Below, piece by piece: positions 1 through 7,775 of a DNA stretch of 64,000 nucleotides. The notes under the pieces are model-generated. The model made no database searches. It worked only from the letters and a program-made list of their open reading frames with translations, and was not told where the DNA came from. Each line of letters begins with the position of its first letter. The first letter of the stretch is position 1. The position numbers and the translations under genes were made by a program. The DNA is from Sphingomonas sp. (GTDB lineage: Bacteria > Pseudomonadota > Alphaproteobacteria > Sphingomonadales > Sphingomonadaceae): positions 18,951-82,950 of the forward strand of contig NZ_JANXNX010000113.1 of the NCBI RefSeq assembly GCF_025353885.1, read 5' to 3'.

Positions 1-716
1 GAGTCGTCCGTTACAACCTGTACCCGGCCGCCGAATTGCAGGGCGACACGACGCACGGTTATTCATCGGGTCAGTCCCTTGCCAAGATGGCAGAGCTGGC
101 AGGCGCCAACCTGCCGTCCGGTTTTACTTACGAGTGGACTGAGCTCGCCTTTCAGCAACAACAGGCGGGCAATACTGCCGCGCTGGTCTTCGCGCTGGCC
201 GTGGTGTTCGTGTTCCTGCTGCTGGCCGCGCAATATGAAAGCCTGGTTCTGCCCCTCGCGGTAATCCTTATCGTGCCCATGTGCCTGCTCGCCGCGATCG
301 TCGGCATCGGGATCATGGGACGCGACAATAATATTTTGACACAGATCGGACTGGTCGTACTGATCGGACTGGCGGCCAAGAACGCTATCCTGATCGTCGA
401 ATTTGCGCGGCAGGGCGAGGATGAAGGGCTGGGACCGCGCGAGGCCGCCGAACGTGCGGCGCACCAGCGCCTGCGACCGATCCTGATGACGTCGATCGCC
501 TTCATCCTTGGCGTGTTGCCCCTGGTAATCGCCAGCGGAGCCGGTGCCGAAATGCGGCAGGCTTTGGGAATCGCGGTCTTCTTCGGGATGGTTGGGGTAA
601 CTATTTTCGGCCTGTTGTTCACGCCGTCATTCTACATCATCAGTCGCAAGCTTGGCGACCGGGTGAGCGCATGGTCGCGCCGTCGCAAATCTGTCGAAGC
701 GGCGCCAGCAGAATGA
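1..716 (+). CDS. RND efflux pump permease, C-terminal part (5' end outside window)
   Basis: This is the last 237 codons of an inner-membrane proton/drug antiporter of the HAE1 (AcrB/MexF) family; the reading frame is already open at base 3. The visible part holds the end of the second porter domain and the last membrane bundle: hydrophobic helices around FALAVVFVFLLLAAQYES, then the family-typical NILTQIGLVVLIGLAAKNAI and RPILMTSIAFILGVLPL segments, and a basic tail. In such pumps these helices carry the proton relay. The stop overlaps the start of the next gene (ATGA), so it is co-translated with the outer-membrane partner. The adaptor protein is presumably upstream of the window. The substrate cannot be read from this fragment. 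Confidence 0.93.
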   Translation, partial: VVRYNLYPAAELQGDTTHGYSSGQSLAKMAELAGANLPSGFTYEWTELAFQQQQAGNTAALVFALAVVFVFLLLAAQYESLVLPLAVILIVPMCLLAAIVGIGIMGRDNNILTQIGLVVLIGLAAKNAILIVEFARQGEDEGLGPREAAERAAHQRLRPILMTSIAFILGVLPLVIASGAGAEMRQALGIAVFFGMVGVTIFGLLFTPSFYIISRKLGDRVSAWSRRRKSVEAAPAE

Positions 717-2173
717 AGCGGACAGCGATACTGCCGCTGACGGCGATAGTTGCAGCCTGTAGCGTGGGGCCGAATTACCAGCGTCCCGCGAACCTGCCGG
801 TCGAGCAGGTCCGGCTTCAGGAAGCATTGTCGAGCGGCACCTTTGCGCCGACCCCGTTACCATCGAAATGGTGGAGGGTGTTCGATGATCCCGAACTCGA
901 CCGGCTCGTTGAAAAGGCGCTGACGCAGAATACCGACGTGCGGGTGTCGGCGGCCAACCTCCAGCGCGCGCGGGCGTTGCTTTCCGAATCGGGAGCCGCG
1001 CGGTTCCCCACAACCGGCGTCTCGGCGCAGGGTACGAGGTCGCGGTCCAGCACGTCGTCGCGGACAGGGCAACAGGGCGGCGGCTCGACCAGTCAGGGGT
1101 TCACGACGAACTATTTCACGCTCGGGTTCGACGCGTCCTACGAGCTGGACCTGTTCGGCGGTGTCAGCCGATCAATCGAAGCCGCGCGGGCCGATGTCGG
1201 GGCCGCGCAAGCGGCGGTCGATGCGTCGCGCGTTTCGGTCGCCGCAGAAACCGCGCGCGCCTATGCTCAGGCCTGCGGTTACGGCGCACAGTCCGACGTC
1301 GCGCGTGAGACCGAAGCGCTGCAGGCGCGCACGCTGGACCTTACGCAGCGCCTGTTTTCAGCCGGACGCGGGACGCGCAGCCAGGTCGACCAGGCGCAGG
1401 TGCTGGTCGAACAGGCGCGCGCGCAAATCCCGACTTTCGAGGCAGAGCGCCGGTCTGCACTCTATGCACTGGCGGTGTTGACCGGCGACCCTTCCACGGC
1501 GATCGCGGGCACTGCCGCCGCCGCCTGTCGAAAGCTGCCCGTTGCGCGGACGGTCCTGCCGGTCGGTGATGGCGCGGCCCTGCTGGCAAGACGCCCCGAC
1601 GTTCGCCAGGCCGAACGTCAGCTGGCAGCCGACACCGCCCGCATCGGGGTGGCTACCGCGGCGCTTTACCCATCGATCACCCTGCTGGGCGGCATTACCC
1701 TGGGCGGCACGAAGCTTGGCAACCTCGGTAAATCCTCTTCCTTCGGCTATTCGCTGGGGCCACTGATCAGCTGGAACTTCCCTTTCAGCGGTGCGGCGCG
1801 GGCGCGTGTGCGTGAGAACGAAGCCATCGCTAACGGCTCGCTGGCGCGTTTCGATGGCGTGACCCTGACCGCGCTCAAGGAAACCGAACAGGCTCTGGCG
1901 CGTGCGGGCGGCGCAGCGGAGCGCAAGGCGGCGCTTTTGCGCGCCACCACGGGCAGCAGCGACGCGGCCCGGCTGTCTCGGCTACGTTTCGACTTCGGAG
2001 CCGACAGTTTTCTCCAGCTTGTCGACGCCGAACGCCAGCGGGCGACGACGCGCGCCGAACTCGCGCAGGCTCAGGCCGACCTTGCCGATGCCCAGATCAG
2101 CATATTCAAGGCGCTCGGTGGAGGATGGGAAGACGCGCCACCGATCGTGTCTAGGTCGACAACCGATCGCTAA
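713..2173 (+). CDS. RND efflux outer-membrane factor lipoprotein (NodT/OprM family)
   Basis: Outer-membrane channel of the tripartite RND pump, 486 aa. The ATG at 713 is chosen over a GTG-type start at 671 because it sits in an ATGA overlap with the permease stop and begins a clean lipoprotein signal peptide (MKRTAILPLTAIVAACS, lipobox VAAC, Cys at residue 15). After the Cys comes the family-typical SVGPNYQRP. Two OEP repeats follow: GFDASYELDLFGG near residue 135 and LISWNFPFSG near residue 360, with long Ala/Arg/Glu-rich helical stretches as in TolC-type alpha-barrels. Length is normal for the family. Pump and channel form one transcription unit. Confidence 0.93.
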   Translation: MKRTAILPLTAIVAACSVGPNYQRPANLPVEQVRLQEALSSGTFAPTPLPSKWWRVFDDPELDRLVEKALTQNTDVRVSAANLQRARALLSESGAARFPTTGVSAQGTRSRSSTSSRTGQQGGGSTSQGFTTNYFTLGFDASYELDLFGGVSRSIEAARADVGAAQAAVDASRVSVAAETARAYAQACGYGAQSDVARETEALQARTLDLTQRLFSAGRGTRSQVDQAQVLVEQARAQIPTFEAERRSALYALAVLTGDPSTAIAGTAAAACRKLPVARTVLPVGDGAALLARRPDVRQAERQLAADTARIGVATAALYPSITLLGGITLGGTKLGNLGKSSSFGYSLGPLISWNFPFSGAARARVRENEAIANGSLARFDGVTLTALKETEQALARAGGAAERKAALLRATTGSSDAARLSRLRFDFGADSFLQLVDAERQRATTRAELAQAQADLADAQISIFKALGGGWEDAPPIVSRSTTDR

Positions 2174-2275
2174 ATCGCTTGTTACAATTTCATGTCGTTC
2201 AGCTAAGAGACAGTCTTTCACCGCTATCATCGAAGATGGAGCGAAAACAGTCTGCTAAGCGGCAAGGAATCGTTT

Positions 2276-3295
2276 TTGGCTCCATATCGTACCCGAGCGC
2301 TGCAAGATCCGGCGACGATTGCGCTAATTGCTCCTGACCAGTGGTTGCCGCATCGCGCTGATTTATCCGGCGACATTGAGGCACCCATCGCGGGACTGTG
2401 GATGGTCATCGGGGCGTTACTCAGTCTTTGCGGGGTCGCACTGATGATGAGGCACGCCAACCTTCGGTTTGACTTTTTCGCACCGGTAAATGGGGTCCTT
2501 CTATCGGCCGCTCTCCTAGCGGGTTCGATCCGGTTTGCGTATCGCCTGCCGACAACCCGCACCCAAAGAATTGCAAGAGATGCCGCTGAATATCTCGGCC
2601 TGTTCACGATGCTCTGCGTGTTGGGCGCGGTGGCAAGTTACCCGGCGGCGGCTGGAACCTCGGGCTATGTCGATGCCACGCTGGAGCGCATCGATCGGAT
2701 ATTCCGGTTCAACTGGGTGGGCTGGTACGACTTCACGGTTGCGCATCGGTCATTGCAAATTCTCGGCGGCATTGCATACGCCAGCATCTATGTGACGCCG
2801 ATCATCATCCTCTGTTATTATGCCCAGGCCGATCGCAAAGCCGAAGCGCGCGCGTTTATCGCCAGCTTCTGGGTGGCTGCCATCCTGACGCTCGTCCTGT
2901 TCATGGCATTCCCGGCCGAGGGTCCGCTGGCATATCTTCTTCACGGCCCCGTCCCCTACATGCCAACCAGCGCGCTGTATCAGTCGCAACTGATTCCCGT
3001 CCTGCGCAGCGGCAGTTTGCAAGAGGTCAGCCTTAGTTCGCTACGTGGCCTGGTCTGCGCGCCAAGTTTCCACACTACCAGCGCCGTGCTTTTCATGCTG
3101 TTTGCATGGCCCGTCCGATCGCTGCGGTGGCCGTTGATCTGCCTGAACGTAGCGATGCTGCTGTCGATCCCGGTCGAAGGCACACACTACCTTGCCGACA
3201 TGATCGGCGGTGCGCTTGTGGCGATCGTTGCGTTCACCGCGCTGAAGTTCGTCTCGCGCAAGCTCGTGCTGCGCCGACAGGCCAGCGCTGGCTGA
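2276..3295 (+). CDS. PAP2-superfamily membrane phosphatase/phosphotransferase (Aur1-like)
   Basis: Polytopic membrane protein of 339 aa with at least six hydrophobic segments. The PAP2 active-site motifs lie late in the chain: CAPSFHTTSA (residues 261-270, His266) and EGTHYLADMIGG (residues 301-312, His304 and Asp308). These resemble the C2 and C3 motifs of the Aur1/inositol-phosphoceramide-synthase-like branch (PAP2_3) rather than UppP. Such enzymes transfer or remove phosphate from lipid phosphates at the outer face of the inner membrane. The start is TTG, supported by AAGGA seven bases upstream; an in-frame ATG at 2402 would remove 42 residues. It lies 102 bp behind the efflux genes. A role in sphingolipid head-group chemistry is inference only. 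Confidence 0.78.
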   Translation: MAPYRTRALQDPATIALIAPDQWLPHRADLSGDIEAPIAGLWMVIGALLSLCGVALMMRHANLRFDFFAPVNGVLLSAALLAGSIRFAYRLPTTRTQRIARDAAEYLGLFTMLCVLGAVASYPAAAGTSGYVDATLERIDRIFRFNWVGWYDFTVAHRSLQILGGIAYASIYVTPIIILCYYAQADRKAEARAFIASFWVAAILTLVLFMAFPAEGPLAYLLHGPVPYMPTSALYQSQLIPVLRSGSLQEVSLSSLRGLVCAPSFHTTSAVLFMLFAWPVRSLRWPLICLNVAMLLSIPVEGTHYLADMIGGALVAIVAFTALKFVSRKLVLRRQASAG

Positions 3296-3305
3296 TGAGG
3301 GTCTA

Positions 3306-5093
3306 TCAGCCCAGCCCCTCTGCTTTTTCTGCAAGCATCAACCAGCGTTCCTCGGCCTTTTCGCGTTCGGCCCGGGCCGTGTCGATCGCTTTGTTCAAAG
3401 CAGCAAACTTGGCAGGATTACCGGTGTATAGTTTGGGATCGGCCAGCAACGCCTCGTCGCGGACAATCGCTGCATCGATCTCCTCGATCCGCTTGGGCAG
3501 GCCATCGAAATCGCGCTGGTCGATATAGGTCAGCTTGACCTTCGCCTTTGCCTTTGGCACTTCGATCGCCACCGCCTTGGCAGGCTTTTTCTTGAGCCCG
3601 ACGCCGGCGTTCTCGCTCCGTCTGGCTTCCCAATCGGCATAGCCACCGGCGACGATGTCGACCTTGCCGCTGCCGTCGAGCCCCAGCGTGATCGTCACCG
3701 TACGGTCGAGAAAGTCACGGTCGTGGCTGACGATCAGCACGGTGCCCTCATAATCGGCGACAACTTCCTGCAGCAGGTCCAGCGTCTCTAGATCTAGGTC
3801 GTTGGTCGGCTCGTCGAGCACCAGCAGGTTCGATGGCCGCGCAAATTCACGCGCCAGCAGCAATCGCGACCGCTCGCCACCCGACAACGTCTTGATCGCG
3901 GCGTCGACGATATTGGGCTCGAACATAAACTCCTTGAGATAGCCTTGGATGTGCTTGCGCACGCCACGCACGTCGACCCAGTCGCCGCCGTCGGCCACAA
4001 CATCCCGAACGCTTTTTTCCGGAGCCATCAGCCTGCGCTGCTGGTCGATCACGACGGCGTCGAGCGTTTTGGCGAGAATAACCTTGCCGCCATCGGGTTG
4101 CAGTTCGCCGGTCAGCAGCTTCAGCAAGGTGGTCTTGCCAACGCCATTGCTGCCAACGACGCCGATCCGGTCGCCACGCTGAATCTTCAGCGAAAAGTCA
4201 CGGATGATTTCGCGGCCGCCGAACGACTTGGAGACATTTTCCGCACGGATCACCGACTTGGTACGGACATCGTCGCTGACTAACCCCAGCTTAGCGGTCC
4301 CCGGTGGGCCCATCATCGCAGCCCGTTCGGCGCGCATTTCGCTGAGCTTGGCCAATCGCCCCTGATTGCGCTTGCGCCGTGCCGTCACGCCACGCTCCAG
4401 CCAATGAAGCTCCAGCTTCAGCTTGGCGTCGAGCCGCTCGGCATTGCGCGCCTCCTCGGCAAAGACCTGCTCGGTCCACGCATCGAAGCCGCCGAAGCCG
4501 ATATCCTTGCGCCGGATGCCACCACGATCCAGCCAAAGCGTCGCCCGCGTCAGCCGCGTCAGAAACGTGCGGTCATGGCTGATCGCGATGAAGGCGCCGT
4601 TGAACCGCTTCAGCCAATCCTCGAGCCAGTCGATCGCCGCGAGGTCGAGATGGTTGGTCGGCTCGTCCATCAGCAGGACATCAGGATTCATTGCCAGCGC
4701 CCGTGCGATACCCGCGCGCCGCCGCTCGCCACCCGAAGCCGAAGCCGCATCGCGCGTCATGTCGATGCCGATCTGATGGGCAATCGCTTCGACTTCATAA
4801 ATGTCGGGCGCATCGGGGCCGGCCATTGCAAAGTCCATCAAAGTGGCATGGCCGACCATGGACGGCTCCTGGTCCAGCAGCACGACCTTGGTTCCCGGGA
4901 CGACTGTTCGTCGCCCCTCGTCCGATTCGACGGTCCCGGCCAACAGTTTGAACAAGGTTGTCTTGCCCGCGCCGTTGCGCCCGATCAGCGCCAATCGATC
5001 ACGAGGCGCGATGTGGATATCGAGATGGCGGAAAAGCCAACCGGACCCCTGAATGATGCCAAGGTCTTCGAATGCGAGAATTGCTGCGGCCAT
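3306..5093 (-). CDS. uup: ABC-F family ATPase, Uup type
   Basis: Soluble protein of 595 aa with two tandem ATP-binding cassettes and no membrane segment, the mark of ABC-F proteins that act on the ribosome or on DNA/translation quality control. Cassette 1 has GRNGAGKTT, signature ASGGERRR and MDEPTNHLD. Cassette 2 has GSNGVGKTT, LSGGERSRL and LDEPTNDLD. Between them is a basic linker (ERGVTARRKRNQGRL), and the C-terminus is a charged coiled coil (about residues 530-595), which points to Uup. The start at 5093 (MAAAILAFEDLG) follows GGGGGAAGAAG; the longer frame to 5147 runs through a palindrome and is unlikely. It is convergent with the PAP2 gene, 10 bp apart. Confidence 0.9.
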   Translation of the reverse strand: MAAAILAFEDLGIIQGSGWLFRHLDIHIAPRDRLALIGRNGAGKTTLFKLLAGTVESDEGRRTVVPGTKVVLLDQEPSMVGHATLMDFAMAGPDAPDIYEVEAIAHQIGIDMTRDAASASGGERRRAGIARALAMNPDVLLMDEPTNHLDLAAIDWLEDWLKRFNGAFIAISHDRTFLTRLTRATLWLDRGGIRRKDIGFGGFDAWTEQVFAEEARNAERLDAKLKLELHWLERGVTARRKRNQGRLAKLSEMRAERAAMMGPPGTAKLGLVSDDVRTKSVIRAENVSKSFGGREIIRDFSLKIQRGDRIGVVGSNGVGKTTLLKLLTGELQPDGGKVILAKTLDAVVIDQQRRLMAPEKSVRDVVADGGDWVDVRGVRKHIQGYLKEFMFEPNIVDAAIKTLSGGERSRLLLAREFARPSNLLVLDEPTNDLDLETLDLLQEVVADYEGTVLIVSHDRDFLDRTVTITLGLDGSGKVDIVAGGYADWEARRSENAGVGLKKKPAKAVAIEVPKAKAKVKLTYIDQRDFDGLPKRIEEIDAAIVRDEALLADPKLYTGNPAKFAALNKAIDTARAEREKAEERWLMLAEKAEGLG

Positions 5094-5104
5094 ATACTTC
5101 TTCT

Positions 5105-5132
5105 TCCCCCCTCTGGCGTCGAGCAAGAGGGG
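5105..5132. repeat. Short palindrome upstream of uup
   Basis: CCCCTCT and AGAGGGG arms of at least 7 bp surround an 11-base loop, in a C/G-rich tract just before the ABC-F start. It resembles the small GC-rich hairpins found elsewhere in this window (24765-24790, 47408-47525). There is no T-run, so it is more likely a REP-like element than a terminator. Confidence 0.5.
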
Positions 5133-5247
5133 TAGGGGGAGGGACACTATCTGCGGTGGAGTGCTTTCCGGTCGCCATGCCCGCGTCCGGCCTTGCCCGC
5201 AAGTTATTCACAGCCTGTTCAATGCAGCGCCCCTATGCCACAAGCCC

Positions 5248-5562
5248 ATGACAGCGATGAAGTTCATTTTTGCCAGTCTTGCCCTGTTCGGGCTGCCTCC
5301 GGTCCCGCACGCTGAAGCGCAGCGTCACCGGGCCGACCAGGACGAGGCTTTTCGTGGGCGGCAGGCCGGCGCCCTGCGTCCGTTGCGCGACATCGAGGGG
5401 GGCATCGTTCCACGGATGAAGCAACGCGGTGCAGACTATATCGGTGCCGAATTCGATGGCGGCATGGGCCGTTACCGATTAAAATTCATGCGTGATGGCT
5501 CGGTAATCTGGGTCGATGTCGATGGCCGCACCGGTGCGGTCGTCGGCCGTGCTGGCGAATAG
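5248..5562 (+). CDS. PepSY domain periplasmic protein
   Basis: Small exported protein of about 104 aa: signal peptide (MKFIFASLALFGLPPVPHAEA) followed by a PepSY-type module, with GADYIGAEFDGGMGRYRLKF, an aspartate-rich strand and a terminal DGRTGAVVGRAG. Two ATGs are close (5248 and 5257); the second starts directly at the signal peptide and either could be used, as no clear ribosome-binding site is visible. It ends 17 bp before a response regulator, and PepSY-regulator-kinase trios are common in sphingomonads, so it probably modulates the kinase or responds to it. That role is inference. Confidence 0.75.
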   Translation: MTAMKFIFASLALFGLPPVPHAEAQRHRADQDEAFRGRQAGALRPLRDIEGGIVPRMKQRGADYIGAEFDGGMGRYRLKFMRDGSVIWVDVDGRTGAVVGRAGE

Positions 5563-5579
5563 AAGCAGGAGAGAAGACT

Positions 5580-6245
5580 ATGCGGTTGCTGATCGTCGAG
5601 GACGAGCCGACGCTGGGCACGCAGCTCAAGACGTCGCTGGAGGGTGCGGGCTATGCGGTGGACCTAGCCACCGATGGCGAGGATGGGCATTATCTCGGGT
5701 CGACCGAGAGCTATGATGCGATCATCCTCGACCTAGGCCTGCCCGAGATCGACGGGCTGACGGTGCTCGATCGCTGGCGCAAGGAGGGGCGGACGTTTCC
5801 GGTGCTCGTGCTGACGGCGCGCGATAGCTGGTCGGACAAAGTTGCCGGGCTCGATGCCGGAGCCGATGATTACCTTGCGAAGCCGTTCCAGACCGAGGAA
5901 CTGATCGCTCGGTTGCGGGCGCTGATCCGGCGGGCGTCGGGCAATGCGTCCTCCGAGATGACGGCAGGCGATGTTCGGCTCGATACGCGGTCGGGCCGCG
6001 TGACGCTGGCGGGTGAGCCGGTCAAGTTGACGGCGCAGGAATATAAATTGCTTAGCTATTTGCTCCACAACAAGGGCAAGGTCGTCAGCCGCACCGAATT
6101 GATCGAGCATATCTACGATCAGGATTTCGACCGCGATTCGAACACGATCGAAGTGTTCGTCACGCGTATCCGCAAAAAGCTTGGACCCGATGTGATCACG
6201 ACCATCCGTGGCCTCGGCTACAGCCTCGATGAACCCATTGGCTGA
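5580..6245 (+). CDS. OmpR/PhoP-type two-component response regulator
   Basis: DNA-binding response regulator of 221 aa. The receiver domain (1-115) has the acidic pair EDEP near the start, phospho-acceptor Asp in IILDLGLPEIDG (about residue 52), LTAR, and the Lys of YLAKPF (about residue 101). The winged-helix output domain (125-221) contains LTAQEYKLLSYLL and the recognition-helix segment TIEVFVTRIRKKLG. A strong site (AGGAGA) precedes the ATG. The stop overlaps the sensor-kinase start by 17 bp, so the two are translated together. The best match by eye is the PhoP/QseB group; the signal is unknown. Confidence 0.93.
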   Translation: MRLLIVEDEPTLGTQLKTSLEGAGYAVDLATDGEDGHYLGSTESYDAIILDLGLPEIDGLTVLDRWRKEGRTFPVLVLTARDSWSDKVAGLDAGADDYLAKPFQTEELIARLRALIRRASGNASSEMTAGDVRLDTRSGRVTLAGEPVKLTAQEYKLLSYLLHNKGKVVSRTELIEHIYDQDFDRDSNTIEVFVTRIRKKLGPDVITTIRGLGYSLDEPIG

Positions 6246-7704
6246 CATCGACGAACATCCCCGTTTCTTACGGGAAGGGGATGGGACGGGGCCGGTTTCC
6301 GCAGCCAAGCCTGCTACGCTTTTGAAAAATACAGAACCGGTCCCGCTTCTCCCGCCTAAGGGGAAGGGGTCCACGGGTTCGCTCTCACGCCGCATGATCG
6401 GCATCGCGGCGGCGTGGATTCTCATCTTGCTGGTGGGAGGTGGAATCGGGCTCGACCGAATCCTGGCCAATGCGATCACGCAGAATTTCGACGACCAGCT
6501 GGACTATATACTGACTGCAATGGTTGCCAGCGCAGAGACCGGTGCCGATGGCGAGGTGCGCCTGAACCGACCGCTCGGCGACCAGCGTTTTCTCGAACCC
6601 AATTCGGGCCTCTACTGGCAGATCACGGGCAAGAATCAGGACCCGTTTCCCTCTCGGTCGCTTTGGGACCAAACGCTTTTGCCGGGTGGCGCGCATCGCG
6701 ACACGGCACCCCATTTCTACGACAGCGTACAGCTCGGTGGCGAAAAATTGCGCATCGTCGAACGCGACGTGCGTCTACCCCTGTCGCCGACGACCTGGCG
6801 ATTCCAGGTCGCGCAGACCCGTGACGGCATCGACGCCCAGATACTGACGCTGCGCAAGACGCTGATCCGCAGCTTTGCCATGCTGGGGCTGGGCCTGTTG
6901 CTGATGGCCACGCTCCAGACATTTTATGGCCTTTGGCCGCTGCGAAAATTGCGTCATGCGATCATTGCGATGCGTGCTGGCCATGCCCAGCGGATCGAAC
7001 AGCAGCGACTGCCTCAGGAAGTCGCCCCACTGGTCGATGAACTTAATGGTTTGCTGGAACACAATGAAAAGCAGGCCGAAGAAGCGCGTCGTCATGCCGG
7101 AAACCTTGCCCATGCGCTGAAAACGCCCTTGACTGTCGTGATGAACGCAGCGACCGCAGGGAGCCCTGACCTGGCCGATACGGTGATCCGCGAGGCATCC
7201 ACCATGCGCCGCCAGGTCGATCATCATTTGGCTCGTGCGCGCGCGGTCGGACGCCGCGGTCATGCCCATAGCCGGGCCGAGGCGTGGCTGTCGCTTCAGG
7301 CGGTAGAACGCGCGGTTGGACGGCTTTATGGCCATGTTCGCATCGACATGGCGGGAGAAAAGAACGCGTCGGTTCACGTCGAGCGGCAGGACCTTGACGA
7401 GATGCTTGGCAATTTGATCGAAAACGCGGCGAAATACGGCGGCGGCAGCGTGTTTGTGACGGTCGTTCGCGATGAGAAATTCGTTGAGTTCCAGGTTGAG
7501 GACGACGGCAATGGTATTCCCGAGACCGAACGCACGCGGATCTTTGACCGTGGCGTCCGGCTGGACAGTGGCAAGCCCGGAACCGGCCTCGGCCTCGCTA
7601 TCGTGCGCGATGTCGCCGAAATCTACGGCGGTTCGGTGACGGCCGACGAAAGCGAGGACCTTGGCGGTCTGCTGGTGCGTTTACGATTACCTGTGGTCGC
7701 CTGA
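6229..7704 (+). CDS. Two-component sensor histidine kinase
   Basis: Membrane kinase partner of the preceding regulator, 491 aa. Order: an unusual N-terminal linker (residues about 8-45), TM1 (IGIAAAWILILLVGGG), a periplasmic domain of about 140 residues, TM2 (SFAMLGLGLLLMATLQTF), a HisKA domain with phospho-acceptor His in NLAHALKTPLTVV, and a HATPase domain with N-box LIENAAKYGG, G1 EDDGNGIP and G2 GTGLGLAIV. The ATG at 6229 overlaps the regulator's 3' end; one at 6208 is also in frame. The linker is encoded by an imperfect palindrome (6256-6369) that looks like an inserted repeat kept in frame. PhoQ-like architecture; ligand unknown. Confidence 0.92.
   Translation: MNPLADIDEHPRFLREGDGTGPVSAAKPATLLKNTEPVPLLPPKGKGSTGSLSRRMIGIAAAWILILLVGGGIGLDRILANAITQNFDDQLDYILTAMVASAETGADGEVRLNRPLGDQRFLEPNSGLYWQITGKNQDPFPSRSLWDQTLLPGGAHRDTAPHFYDSVQLGGEKLRIVERDVRLPLSPTTWRFQVAQTRDGIDAQILTLRKTLIRSFAMLGLGLLLMATLQTFYGLWPLRKLRHAIIAMRAGHAQRIEQQRLPQEVAPLVDELNGLLEHNEKQAEEARRHAGNLAHALKTPLTVVMNAATAGSPDLADTVIREASTMRRQVDHHLARARAVGRRGHAHSRAEAWLSLQAVERAVGRLYGHVRIDMAGEKNASVHVERQDLDEMLGNLIENAAKYGGGSVFVTVVRDEKFVEFQVEDDGNGIPETERTRIFDRGVRLDSGKPGTGLGLAIVRDVAEIYGGSVTADESEDLGGLLVRLRLPVVA
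6256..6369. repeat. Imperfect inverted repeat inside the sensor-kinase gene
   Basis: The left arm (about 6260-6298, TTACGGGAAGGGG ... GGGGCCGGTTT) and the right arm read backwards (about 6334-6369, containing AACCGGTCCCG and CCTAAGGGGAAGGGG) share most of their bases. The spacer is about 35 bp. The arms resemble the GC-rich small palindromes found between genes in this genome. It is read through in frame and gives a proline/glycine/lysine-rich linker before TM1. Confidence 0.5.
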
Positions 7705-7710
7705 TATCTG

Positions 7711-7735
7711 TGCCGCGCGCTTGATCGGCGCGGCA
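7711..7735 (+). terminator. GC-rich hairpin after the kinase gene
   Basis: TGCCGCGC and GCGCGGCA form a perfect 8-bp stem around a 9-base loop, starting six bases after the kinase stop. No T-run follows, so it may be a weak or factor-assisted terminator or an mRNA-stabilising stem. Confidence 0.45.
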
Positions 7736-7775
7736 GCCGAGAGCAGAAAGCGACTATTCAATTGGAGTCGCAAAA

